From IMG/VR virus record IMGVR_UViG_3300031525_000188, positions 1 through 35,743 of that record: a DNA stretch of 35,743 bases; one strand, written 5' to 3'. The notes below the pieces were generated by a model that ran no database searches, was not told the DNA's origin, and was given only the letters and a program-made list of their open reading frames with translations. The translations under genes and the position numbers were made by a program. Shown here in pieces: positions 17,056 through 22,554 of the stretch (positions are counted from its first letter, which is position 1; each line of letters begins with the position of its first letter). This DNA comes from a virus.

Positions 17056-17100
17056 ATGGAATTAGGTCCGCTTCTCGTCTGGCGCGTCGGGCGTCTTTGA
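17056..17100 (+). CDS. possible 14-residue micro-ORF
   Basis: ATG at 17056 with a strong AAGGA ribosome-binding site seven bases upstream encodes MELGPLLVWRVGRL and stops. It is far too short for composition-based support, but the ribosome-binding site is better than that of several real genes nearby. It could be a leader peptide, a tiny lysis-related peptide, or a broken gene start. Confidence 0.3.
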   Translation: MELGPLLVWRVGRL

Positions 17101-17127
17101 AACGCGCGATAAGGCACTATTCGCACT

Positions 17128-17149
17128 ACCGCACGAGCACGAGTGCGGT
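17128..17149 (+). promoter_or_regulatory. hairpin before small membrane protein gene
   Basis: Perfect 7-bp inverted repeat ACCGCAC (17128-17134) and GTGCGGT (17143-17149) with an 8-base loop. There is no T-run after it, so it is not a classical terminator. It ends shortly before the ribosome-binding site of the gene at 17171 and might modulate its translation. Confidence 0.4.
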
Positions 17150-17170
17150 TAAAGGCAGGAATATCCTACT

Positions 17171-17410
17171 GTGGCGTTGAAATGGTTGTCGAACCCGATC
17201 CTGAAGACTGTGGCTGCACAAACAGGTGGCGCGGTCGGTGCGGTCATCGCTACGGCGCTCGACACGTATCTTGAGCATCCTCGCGAAGGAACAGCCGCAT
17301 ACCTCGTAGTGCATCCGATTACCTACATTGGATACTCGATTGGCGTCGGCTTGATCCATAACTGGATTTCAGCCACATTCCCCCCGGGCCAGCCACCTCA
17401 ACCGAAGTAG
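17171..17410 (+). CDS. small two-span membrane protein, candidate holin
   Basis: A 79-residue protein from GTG, with GCAGGA about ten bases upstream. Two hydrophobic segments (about 11-33 'LKTVAAQTGGAVGAVIATALDTY' and 42-70 'AAYLVVHPITYIGYSIGVGLIHNWISATF') and short polar ends fit a class II-type holin, though other small membrane proteins look similar. It closes the lysis cassette; the next gene begins eight bases later. Assignment is from topology and context only. Confidence 0.6.
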   Translation: MALKWLSNPILKTVAAQTGGAVGAVIATALDTYLEHPREGTAAYLVVHPITYIGYSIGVGLIHNWISATFPPGQPPQPK

Positions 17411-17417
17411 GCACAAC

Positions 17418-18719
17418 TTGAATCTAACTCCGTCGAAGATCATAAGTGATGGCGCGCTCCTATCGATTTACAAGAATTTAGAGCACGACGCTGTTAAGAC
17501 AGGGGAAGCGGTCGGGCTCTCCGCGTCACAGGTTAGGAAGCGCCTCAGCCGTATTCGCCTAGCGGGCGACTCCGAGACTCCCACCCTAATCGAGGCCGCA
17601 AACGAGAAGCCTAATCACCTTCAACAGCTTCTCAAGAACGCCTCCATTAACGAAGAATCGATCGGAAGTATCGCCTTCGTTGACAAGTCCGAGTGGGGCG
17701 GCGGAATTAAGAACAAAGACGGCGAGTGGGAAGCGCATGGACTCTACGCCACAAAGACGCGCCTCTATCCACATTCACCGAAGTTTCCTCTCATGCAACC
17801 GGCCGAGCCGACCACGATCATCCACGTAGACGTGCCCCGAATCCTGCGCCCCGTCCGAAATAAGGTGGTGTTATCGGACATGCAGATGGGGTACCTCCGA
17901 GACATCGATACCGGCGCGATGGAACCGAGTCACGATCCGCGCGCGATGGAAGTTGCGCGGCAGATTATCACCGACCTGCAACCGACTACTGTTTATGGCG
18001 TCGGTGATCGTATGGACTGGCCTATCTTTGGCCGGTGGCAGAAGCGGCCGGAGTTCTTCAGCGTCACTCAGCGCTCGATCCAGACGGGCTACGAATGGGC
18101 CGCGCGGTTCATTGCCGCCGCACCGCCGGATTGCGAACACGTCGAGATACCTTCGAACCACCAAATGCGGCCGGAGACCTTCTTGCTCGAATACAACCGC
18201 GAAGCACTCGGGCTGTCTCGCGCCCGCCGCCCAGGCGATGCGACGGAATGGCCGGTCTTCAGCGAAGCATTCTTACTGCGTTACGACGAGCTAGGAATTA
18301 AACTCCAAGGATCGTATCCCGGCGGGGAACTCTTCATTTTCTCGGACCTGGCAATAATGCACGCGCCTCCAAAGCCGGGCGAATTCTCGGCCAGTGTTCT
18401 GCACGGGCATACGCATAAGCAGGCCATCATTCCGAGCGTGCTGCACGGCTACGAAGGCCGCCAGACGTTCAAGATCATCGATACGGGCTGTCTGTGTCAG
18501 GTTGGTGCCAATATCAATGCCAGGCGGCTCCTGGTGATGAAAGTACCCGGTGATCGGCCCCGGACGAACTGGCACCAGGGGCTGTGCTCGATTGAGTACA
18601 TCGAAGGCAAAGCCACGCAGTGGCAGGCCCACCTGATCGAAATCCGCAACGGCAGTGCGCTATTCCAGGGGCAGGGGTACTACGTGCCCGAAGACTTCGA
18701 GGAGGGGATCGACGAATGA
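17418..18719 (+). CDS. calcineurin-like metallophosphoesterase
   Basis: A 433-residue protein, TTG start. The N-terminal 50 residues look like a helix-turn-helix ('TGEAVGLSASQVRKRLSRIR'). The phosphoesterase motifs run in order: motif I 'LSDMQMGY' (Asp154, with Gln156 in place of the usual His), 'GVGDRMD' (Gly196-Asp197, Asp200), 'SNHQMR' (Asn247, His248; usual GNHD), His315 and 'HGHTHK' (His331, His333). This is a binuclear metal centre used to hydrolyse phosphodiesters or phosphomonoesters. Phage members are common near late genes and may process DNA or nucleotides; the substrate is unknown. Its TGA overlaps the ATG of the protease gene. Confidence 0.85.
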   Translation: MNLTPSKIISDGALLSIYKNLEHDAVKTGEAVGLSASQVRKRLSRIRLAGDSETPTLIEAANEKPNHLQQLLKNASINEESIGSIAFVDKSEWGGGIKNKDGEWEAHGLYATKTRLYPHSPKFPLMQPAEPTTIIHVDVPRILRPVRNKVVLSDMQMGYLRDIDTGAMEPSHDPRAMEVARQIITDLQPTTVYGVGDRMDWPIFGRWQKRPEFFSVTQRSIQTGYEWAARFIAAAPPDCEHVEIPSNHQMRPETFLLEYNREALGLSRARRPGDATEWPVFSEAFLLRYDELGIKLQGSYPGGELFIFSDLAIMHAPPKPGEFSASVLHGHTHKQAIIPSVLHGYEGRQTFKIIDTGCLCQVGANINARRLLVMKVPGDRPRTNWHQGLCSIEYIEGKATQWQAHLIEIRNGSALFQGQGYYVPEDFEEGIDE

Positions 18720-19462
18720 CACGGCAGGACCTGCTCGACCTGTACCGGGTGAACTACCCGGCCTACGAGGTTACGGACGATCCCAAGGCCCACGACTGGA
18801 AGCTCCGTAAGCTCGTGTCGATCGTCCCATACGAAGGCGTCATCGACGATCCGCATGTGCGTAAGGGCATCGTGTACATCCTTGGCGCGCTCGAAGATGC
18901 CGCCGAGATAGACGCAATTATCGGGGCGATGGAGAACGTCCACGCCGTGCTACCGGATGGCAAACCACTAGAGCTTCGGATCAGCAGCTATGGCGGCGAC
19001 GTGTACCTGGGCCAGGCGATCATCGCGAAGATCAATGAAGTTCGCCGCCAGGGCCGTAAGGTTCATGCGCACGTCGTTGGGTACGCCTATAGCGCCGCGT
19101 TCGATATTCTACAGGCCTGCGACCTACGCACGATCGAAGCGACCGGCTCCCTTATGACGCATGAGGAGCAACTGTTTCCAGAGTCCCAGCTTTCCTCGTC
19201 GGAAATGGTGGGTATGGGGGAGTTCTCCCACAAATTAGAAAAGCTCGCCTTCGCCCAGTGGGCGGACCGCACCGGCCGTCCGGTGGACTACTACGTCGCC
19301 CAGACCGACTCGAAAGAGTGGTGGATGACCGCCCAGGAGGCGCTAGGAGAAGGGTTCGTCGATGAGGTGCTAGAGATACCCGACTTGCCGCGTAGCCCCG
19401 CTACAGCGCCCAAGAAACGACGTTCCCGGGGCGGTGTTGAAGCGGAGCGCGAAGCGGACTAG
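18716..19462 (+). CDS. ClpP-like serine protease
   Basis: A 248-residue protein starting at ATG 18716 (overlapping the preceding stop, GGAGG upstream). The open frame reaches further left but only inside the neighbouring gene. ClpP/crotonase-fold landmarks are present: 'ISSYGGDVYLGQAI' (like ISxxGGxVxAGxAI), the nucleophile in 'GYAYSAAFDI' (Ser126), His149 in 'SLMTHEEQLF' and Asp198 in 'AQTDSKEWWMTAQEAL'. Spacing (23 and 49) is close to ClpP. In phages such proteins often act as head maturation proteases, but here the gene lies after lysis genes, away from any head gene. It might instead degrade host or regulatory proteins. It converges with the leftward gene 19459-20277, overlapping four bases. 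Confidence 0.85.
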   Translation: MTRQDLLDLYRVNYPAYEVTDDPKAHDWKLRKLVSIVPYEGVIDDPHVRKGIVYILGALEDAAEIDAIIGAMENVHAVLPDGKPLELRISSYGGDVYLGQAIIAKINEVRRQGRKVHAHVVGYAYSAAFDILQACDLRTIEATGSLMTHEEQLFPESQLSSSEMVGMGEFSHKLEKLAFAQWADRTGRPVDYYVAQTDSKEWWMTAQEALGEGFVDEVLEIPDLPRSPATAPKKRRSRGGVEAEREAD

Positions 19463-20277
19463 TACGCCGCCATCACCGGGAGGAGGACGCGGCCCGAAGG
19501 CCGCTTCCCGATCGCGAAGGTGGGGTCGTCTGACTTCGGCGTCAGCGTGGCGGTCAGTTCGATCTTCGCGCCTTTGAGGCCGTCGATCTGCATGCTCGCC
19601 GGGACCGTCGTCCAGACCTTGTAATCCCCGTCCGCCTTCACGAGCATCTTATGCTCGATGCCGTAGCGCCCCTCGGTGACCTTCTCCGAGAGAACCGTGC
19701 CCTGGAACGTCACCCGGCCGCTGGGGGCGGGGCTCATCGTAGCCTTGTCGGCTTCGCGTTGGGCTAGGAACCGCTGTTTGGATTCGATCACCCGCCGCAC
19801 TGCCGACACTTGGCGTTCGCTAAGCTCGCCGTACTGGGTGAGATTGCCGACTACGTCGCCGACGAAGTCACCGTACTGCCAGGCGTCTTGCTCCACCAGG
19901 GGGCGGAAGTCCGGGTTCTCCCGGAGAAAGGATTCGAGTTTGCCGACTTTGCGGCTGCGCTCGGCGCGGGCCTTGGCGGCTTCACGGATGGCGGTGAAGG
20001 CCACCTGTGACTCGTTGAACCGGTTGTGCAGACAGTCCTCGCCGACCATGATGCGCTCGCCGGTCTGCTGGTGCTCCAGGACGGCAGCATACCGAAGGTG
20101 GGCACCGCAATGGCTGCACCGGCCGACCTTCACGCACGGCTTCTGGCCGCTCTTGAGGTAGGCAGAGTAGCCCCACGGCCCGCCGAACTCGGGCGTGAGG
20201 TCCAAGACGGTCACGAGGTCGTAGTTCTCGACGCTGAAGTCGGGGTGGCTGGCGTGGTGGATAGTTTGTGTGGTCAT
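19459..20277 (-). CDS. zinc-binding hypothetical protein
   Basis: A 272-residue protein from ATG at 20277, which has an AAGGGG ribosome-binding site immediately upstream; an earlier in-frame start eight codons upstream lies beyond that site. Residues about 55-85 contain 'CSHCGAHLRYAAVLEH' and 'GERIMVGEDCL', a Cys-x2-Cys...Cys treble-clef-like zinc site seen in phage and bacterial proteins of unknown function. The rest is a helical middle (85-175) and a beta-rich C-terminus (190-272) that may be an OB-like fold. It is the last gene of the leftward arm, preceded by a repeated leader element (20281-20314). Nucleic-acid binding is a reasonable guess only. Confidence 0.75.
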   Translation of the reverse strand: MTTQTIHHASHPDFSVENYDLVTVLDLTPEFGGPWGYSAYLKSGQKPCVKVGRCSHCGAHLRYAAVLEHQQTGERIMVGEDCLHNRFNESQVAFTAIREAAKARAERSRKVGKLESFLRENPDFRPLVEQDAWQYGDFVGDVVGNLTQYGELSERQVSAVRRVIESKQRFLAQREADKATMSPAPSGRVTFQGTVLSEKVTEGRYGIEHKMLVKADGDYKVWTTVPASMQIDGLKGAKIELTATLTPKSDDPTFAIGKRPSGRVLLPVMAAY

Positions 20278-20280
20278 GCC

Positions 20281-20314
20281 CCTTATAACCCGCCGATTCA
20301 AAGGGTGGTTTCAC
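20281..20314 (-). promoter_or_regulatory. leader element E (repeat of element D)
   Basis: On the minus strand this reads GTGAAACC, 17 bases, then GTTATAAGG running into the ribosome-binding site of the 20277 gene. It matches element D (20687-20720) over about 34 bases with few differences and shares the same spacing with elements B and C. ACC...GGY arms could form a small hairpin. Confidence 0.6.
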
Positions 20315-20411
20315 CTAACTGTACCGCCGCTGCCTCAAAGCCTCGCCACAGCGCCAAAAAAGCGCCGTAAACGGGGTTCGGCGGACACGGCGGACGAGAA
20401 GTGAAAGTAAG

Positions 20412-20438
20412 AAGTCCCCGGTTTTGAATCGAGGACTT
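20412..20438. terminator. intrinsic terminator after 20444 gene
   Basis: Inverted repeat AAGTCCCCG (20412-20420) and CGAGGACTT (20430-20438) with one mismatch and a 9-base loop. Pyrimidine-rich, T-containing flanks occur on both sides. It lies just past the stop codon of the leftward gene 20444-20680. Confidence 0.7.
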
Positions 20439-20443
20439 TCTTT

Positions 20444-20680
20444 CTAGGTCCGCACAAACGCATCAATAGCGGTGTACGTGTATTTAATCCCGAGTTTTTT
20501 GCACGTAGCCCGCATGGCGAGGCTATCTTTGCTGTAGGATTTGCGGTCAATGGCGAACATCATTCGTGCGCTTACTTGGGGGACCGCATCAATCGGCCAA
20601 GTATATACATCGGGATGTGCCAGGACTGCTGCGGTTAACTCCTCAGTATAGGTCCGTTCGAAAAGTTCGCGATTAGTCAT
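20444..20680 (-). CDS. small conserved-looking hypothetical protein
   Basis: A 78-residue protein, MTNRELFERTYTEEL..., from ATG 20680; a second ATG sits one codon upstream and a GAGGG ribosome-binding site overlaps further upstream codons. A longer open frame upstream runs through hairpins and the leader element and is not believed. The C-terminal half ('RKSYSKDSLAMRATCKKLGIKYTYTAIDAFV') is basic and helical, with a pattern I associate with a family of short phage proteins of unknown function. It is individually framed by leader element D and a terminator, so it may be its own transcription unit. Confidence 0.7.
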   Translation of the reverse strand: MTNRELFERTYTEELTAAVLAHPDVYTWPIDAVPQVSARMMFAIDRKSYSKDSLAMRATCKKLGIKYTYTAIDAFVRT

Positions 20681-20686
20681 CATATC

Positions 20687-20720
20687 CCTCATAACCCACC
20701 GATTCAAAGGGTGGTTGCAC
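20687..20720 (-). promoter_or_regulatory. leader element D
   Basis: Minus strand: GTGCAACC, 17 bases, then GTTATGAGG, ending at the ribosome-binding site of the 20680 gene. CCACC and GGTGG arms inside it can pair around a 9-base loop. It is nearly identical to element E. Confidence 0.6.
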
Positions 20721-20734
20721 CTGGTGGGGATAGA

Positions 20735-20788
20735 CGAAACCCCCGGTATCGTACTCCCTTGTGAAGGGGGCCTGCTCCGGGGGTTTCG
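20735..20788 (-). terminator. long nested hairpin after unit C
   Basis: Perfect 12-bp inverted repeat, CGAAACCCCCGG at 20735-20746 and its complement at 20777-20788. A second hairpin lies inside the loop (CCCTT-GTG-AAGGG, 20756-20768). The structure is very stable. There is no long T-run, so it may be a terminator or a protective/regulatory RNA structure. Confidence 0.6.
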
Positions 20789-20888
20789 CCGAGGGTTTCG
20801 CGGTTGTGGTCGCTTTACGCGGCCAAGGGCATCAAGGCCCAGTCGTTGTTTGTCAGTTGTTACCTCCACGCGCGTGTCTACAGCACAC

Positions 20889-20923
20889 CTTACTATACCA
20901 CCTGGGTCGGGGAATGGTTGCAA
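20889..20923 (-). promoter_or_regulatory. leader element C, promoter-like
   Basis: Minus strand: TTGCAACC, about 18 bases, then TATAGTAAGG. TTGCAA and TATAGT resemble -35 and -10 boxes, but the 20-base spacing is longer than usual for a sigma70 promoter. The same head and spacing recur in elements B, D and E. Confidence 0.45.
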
Positions 20924-20929
20924 TACAAA

Positions 20930-20956
20930 AACCCCGGCCTGATAAGGGCCGGGGTT
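20930..20956 (-). terminator. intrinsic terminator, leftward
   Basis: Perfect 10-bp stem AACCCCGGCC / GGCCGGGGTT with a 7-base loop, followed on the minus strand by a run of T (TTTTTG). This is a classical rho-independent terminator for leftward transcription, placed directly before element C. Confidence 0.85.
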
Positions 20957-21047
20957 CAGGGTCGATCGTGCGAGGATGCCTCCTCCGGGGTTCAAGAACT
21001 GACTCGGCTTGGGGACCCCTCCCCATCCGGCCAGCAACTAACCGACA

Positions 21048-21083
21048 CCACTTAAAACCCACCCGGCGGGAGAAAGGTTGCAA
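21048..21083 (-). promoter_or_regulatory. leader element B
   Basis: Minus strand: TTGCAACC, 17 bases ending GGTGG, then GTTTTAAGTGG. It has the same head, spacing and GGTGGG-T-rich tail as elements C, D and E. It starts three bases after the hairpin at 21087-21114. Confidence 0.45.
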
Positions 21084-21086
21084 ATG

Positions 21087-21114
21087 GGAAGGGAGCCCTT
21101 TCGAGCCCCCTTCC
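21087..21114 (-). terminator. hairpin ending unit A
   Basis: GGAAGGG (21087-21093) pairs with CCCTTCC (21108-21114), with partial pairing inside. There is no T-run. It could be a weak terminator or an RNA 3' structure. Confidence 0.45.
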
Positions 21115-21209
21115 GGTTGTACAGCTTTACGCTGCGTAGGCGAGATTCGCCCAGTCGTTGTTGTCAGTTGTTTACTGACGGTATACACGGTCGGCAACTA
21201 CTCCGCCCA

Positions 21210-21244
21210 CCACCTAGACTACGCTACTCGGGCGGGGGTTGCAA
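21210..21244 (-). promoter_or_regulatory. leader element A (most diverged), overlaps end of ETR1-like gene
   Basis: Minus strand TTGCAACC at 21244-21237, with TAGTCT 17 bases after TTGCAA. It lies over the last codons and stop of the upstream gene. Similarity to the other elements is clear only in the head and in the later GGTGG. Confidence 0.35.
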
Positions 21245-21646
21245 GTTTGTGGGCGGGCGCACGAGCATGATCCGATTGCCGCCTAGCGCGTCTTTGGGCG
21301 GGTTGCGCAGGGCCATGGCAATTCCACCCATCGTGACGAGCGAAACGTACGCCAGTACGATGTCCTCGACTAGGGCGAAATAAAAGTCTGGCCTGAAGAT
21401 GTTCTCCACCTCAATGAAGTGGTGGACTCCGCAGAAGAAGACGAACAGCCCGAAGTTCGTCGCAATCCAATTCTGCTGGAAGACGTCGAAGCGCTTCGAT
21501 CGCAGGATCGTGGCACAAAGGACCCCGATCGCGAAGTACGCGATGCCAATCAATGATTGCGTGATGACATCTGTAGCAATGAACGGCACGTTCCAAAGGA
21601 AGCACTCCCCATGCGGGGAGGGGAACGTCAACCAATGTAAATCCAT
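21224..21646 (-). CDS. stand-alone ETR1-like (ethylene-receptor-type) transmembrane sensor domain
   Basis: A 140-residue membrane protein with three predicted helices (about 27-49, 59-80, 88-112) and no other domain. The N-terminal 'PHGECFLWN' matches the 'PHGHCYLW' opening typical of bacterial histidine kinases with an ETR1-like sensor. 'IGIAYFAI' aligns with ETR1 helix 1 (IAIAYFSI), and 'NFGLFVFFCGVHH' aligns with ETR1 'QFGAFIVLCGATH', so the copper ligands Cys65/His69 correspond to Cys72/His76. The ETR1 Asp25 position appears to be Gln30, and the conserved Pro after helix 1 is Gly. The family domain binds Cu(I) and ethylene in plant and cyanobacterial receptors. Here the kinase is absent; the C-terminus is a short Pro-rich tail. 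A TGGGG ribosome-binding site is near the ATG. Confidence 0.8.
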   Translation of the reverse strand: MDLHWLTFPSPHGECFLWNVPFIATDVITQSLIGIAYFAIGVLCATILRSKRFDVFQQNWIATNFGLFVFFCGVHHFIEVENIFRPDFYFALVEDIVLAYVSLVTMGGIAMALRNPPKDALGGNRIMLVRPPTNLQPPPE

Positions 21647-21677
21647 AATCTACCCCATCATACCACAAATCAAAAGG

Positions 21678-21711
21678 CGGGAGGACCCTGACACCACACA
21701 AGGTCCTCCCG
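21678..21711 (-). terminator. intrinsic terminator, leftward
   Basis: Perfect 10-bp stem CGGGAGGACC / GGTCCTCCCG with a 14-base loop, followed on the minus strand by CCTTTTG. It separates the leftward operon ending with the gene at 21772 from the ETR1-like gene, which therefore probably has its own promoter. A TATGAT occurs just before that gene's start but without a clear -35. Confidence 0.8.
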
Positions 21712-21771
21712 ATTAAGCCCCGTGACCAGTCCACGCCGGCCCCTCGTCGGCGTGCTGACCCGCCTCCTGAG

Positions 21772-22164
21772 TTAAGCGGTTTCCTCGGGGCTCTTGAGTG
21801 GTGTAACCTGCACATACCGTGAAATGGTTCCAGTTAGGCAAGCCTTCAGATCGTCCGGCCCCAACACTTTAGCATCGACAAGGGCTTCGACCGCGTCCTC
21901 CCGAACCACCGCCTCCGTTATTTCCTCGGTCAGTGCCCCCTTCGCTCGCACGATCGCGGTCACGAGGCGCATGTCGAGCTTGCGGTTATCGCGCTTCCGC
22001 CACGCGGCGACATAGCGCATACCGTCGCGCTCACCTAGAAGGAGGGCGTCTTCGCTGCCGAGGAACTTCTCAACCTCCAGCTTCAGCTTCACACCTTCGA
22101 CTTCGATCGCTTTCGAACGCCGCATCCAGTCGCGATAGGTTTCGAACAGATTCTCGACGGTCAC
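21772..22164 (-). CDS. hypothetical protein
   Basis: A 130-residue protein from GTG at 22164, with AAGGAG upstream inside the preceding gene and a GTGA overlap with that gene's stop. It has a helical N-terminus ('NLFETYRDWMRRSKAIEVEGVKLKLEVEKFL'), then 'GERDGMRYVAAWRKRDNRKLDMRLV', a charged strand-turn-strand, and a helical C-terminal part. The layout recalls small phage proteins encoded beside recombination or helicase genes, but no family can be named. It is the last gene before the terminator at 21678-21711. Confidence 0.7.
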   Translation of the reverse strand: MTVENLFETYRDWMRRSKAIEVEGVKLKLEVEKFLGSEDALLLGERDGMRYVAAWRKRDNRKLDMRLVTAIVRAKGALTEEITEAVVREDAVEALVDAKVLGPDDLKACLTGTISRYVQVTPLKSPEETA

Positions 22165-22316
22165 TTGATTAACTCCTTGATTTCATCACGAGCACGCTCT
22201 TCATCCTCCGATAATGGGGCGATGATGAACTCGACGATCTTCGTCAACAGTTCCGCCTGCGAGCGACGGTCCATATCGACAATCTTGAGATAGATCGGAT
22301 TAATCGACCTAGCCAC
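22161..22316 (-). CDS. 51-residue hypothetical protein
   Basis: A short gene read from GTG at 22316, overlapping the stop of the HTH gene by eight bases, and ending in a TGA that overlaps the GTG of the next gene. It contains 'DRRSQAELLTKIVEFIIAPLSEDEERARDEIKELIK', an amphipathic helical peptide. The precise fit between its neighbours supports it, although its ribosome-binding site is weak. An internal ATG at 22274 is an alternative start giving 37 residues. Function unknown. Confidence 0.55.
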   Translation of the reverse strand: MARSINPIYLKIVDMDRRSQAELLTKIVEFIIAPLSEDEERARDEIKELIK

Positions 22317-22554
22317 GCGACTGCGCGGCGTTCTTCTTTCTCTTCGCGAACGTACCGTACGGAGCGCTATCGAAGTCGGCTTTCAATCGCTCGGCTTCTT
22401 GTAAGGTGAAGCGCCGTAACGTGCGATCACCTGCGTACTTCGTCGCGCTCGCGGGTTCGGCCAGCACACCTTCGGAGTAATACTTCCGCAGCGTCTGCGG
22501 ACTACGCCCACAGAACTTCGCAACTTCAGCGAGAGACATAAGATGGTCGTTCAC
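22309..22554 (-). CDS. MerR-like winged helix-turn-helix DNA-binding protein
   Basis: An 81-residue protein. 'SLAEVAKFCGRSPQTLRKYYSEGVLAEP' is a MerR/excisionase-type HTH with wing ('TLRRFTLQEAERLKADF'), covering residues about 6-65, and a basic tail follows. Single-domain proteins of this type act as excisionases, small repressors or DNA-bending cofactors. Its ATG overlaps the TGA of the helicase gene by four bases, so both are made from one transcript. It may control the leftward arm or assist the helicase; there is no effector-binding domain. Confidence 0.75.
   Translation of the reverse strand: MNDHLMSLAEVAKFCGRSPQTLRKYYSEGVLAEPASATKYAGDRTLRRFTLQEAERLKADFDSAPYGTFAKRKKNAAQSRG

Larger units (their letters stand above)
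20684..21223 (-). other. 540-base non-coding stretch of repeated leader-plus-hairpin units
   Basis: No open frame here has a ribosome-binding site or protein-like composition. On the minus strand there are instead three successive units, each a TTGCAACC-headed element (A 21210-21244, B 21048-21083, C 20889-20923), then roughly 90-130 bases, then a strong hairpin (21087-21114, 20930-20956, 20735-20788). Units A and C also share a near-identical 26-27 base stretch (21149-21175 and 20837-20863) at a similar distance from their element. The pattern suggests small RNAs with individual promoters and terminators, or a decayed repeat family. Confidence 0.5.

Noticed and set aside
20681-21037. N-terminal extension of the 20444 gene to 197 residues
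   Set aside because: The added part runs through a terminator, a leader element and hairpins and is Arg/Pro-rich; the ribosome-binding site supports the short form.
20761-21270. 169-codon rightward frame through the hairpin region
   Set aside because: It crosses three strong hairpins and the end of the ETR1-like gene, has no ribosome-binding site and reads as arbitrary Gly/Arg-rich sequence.
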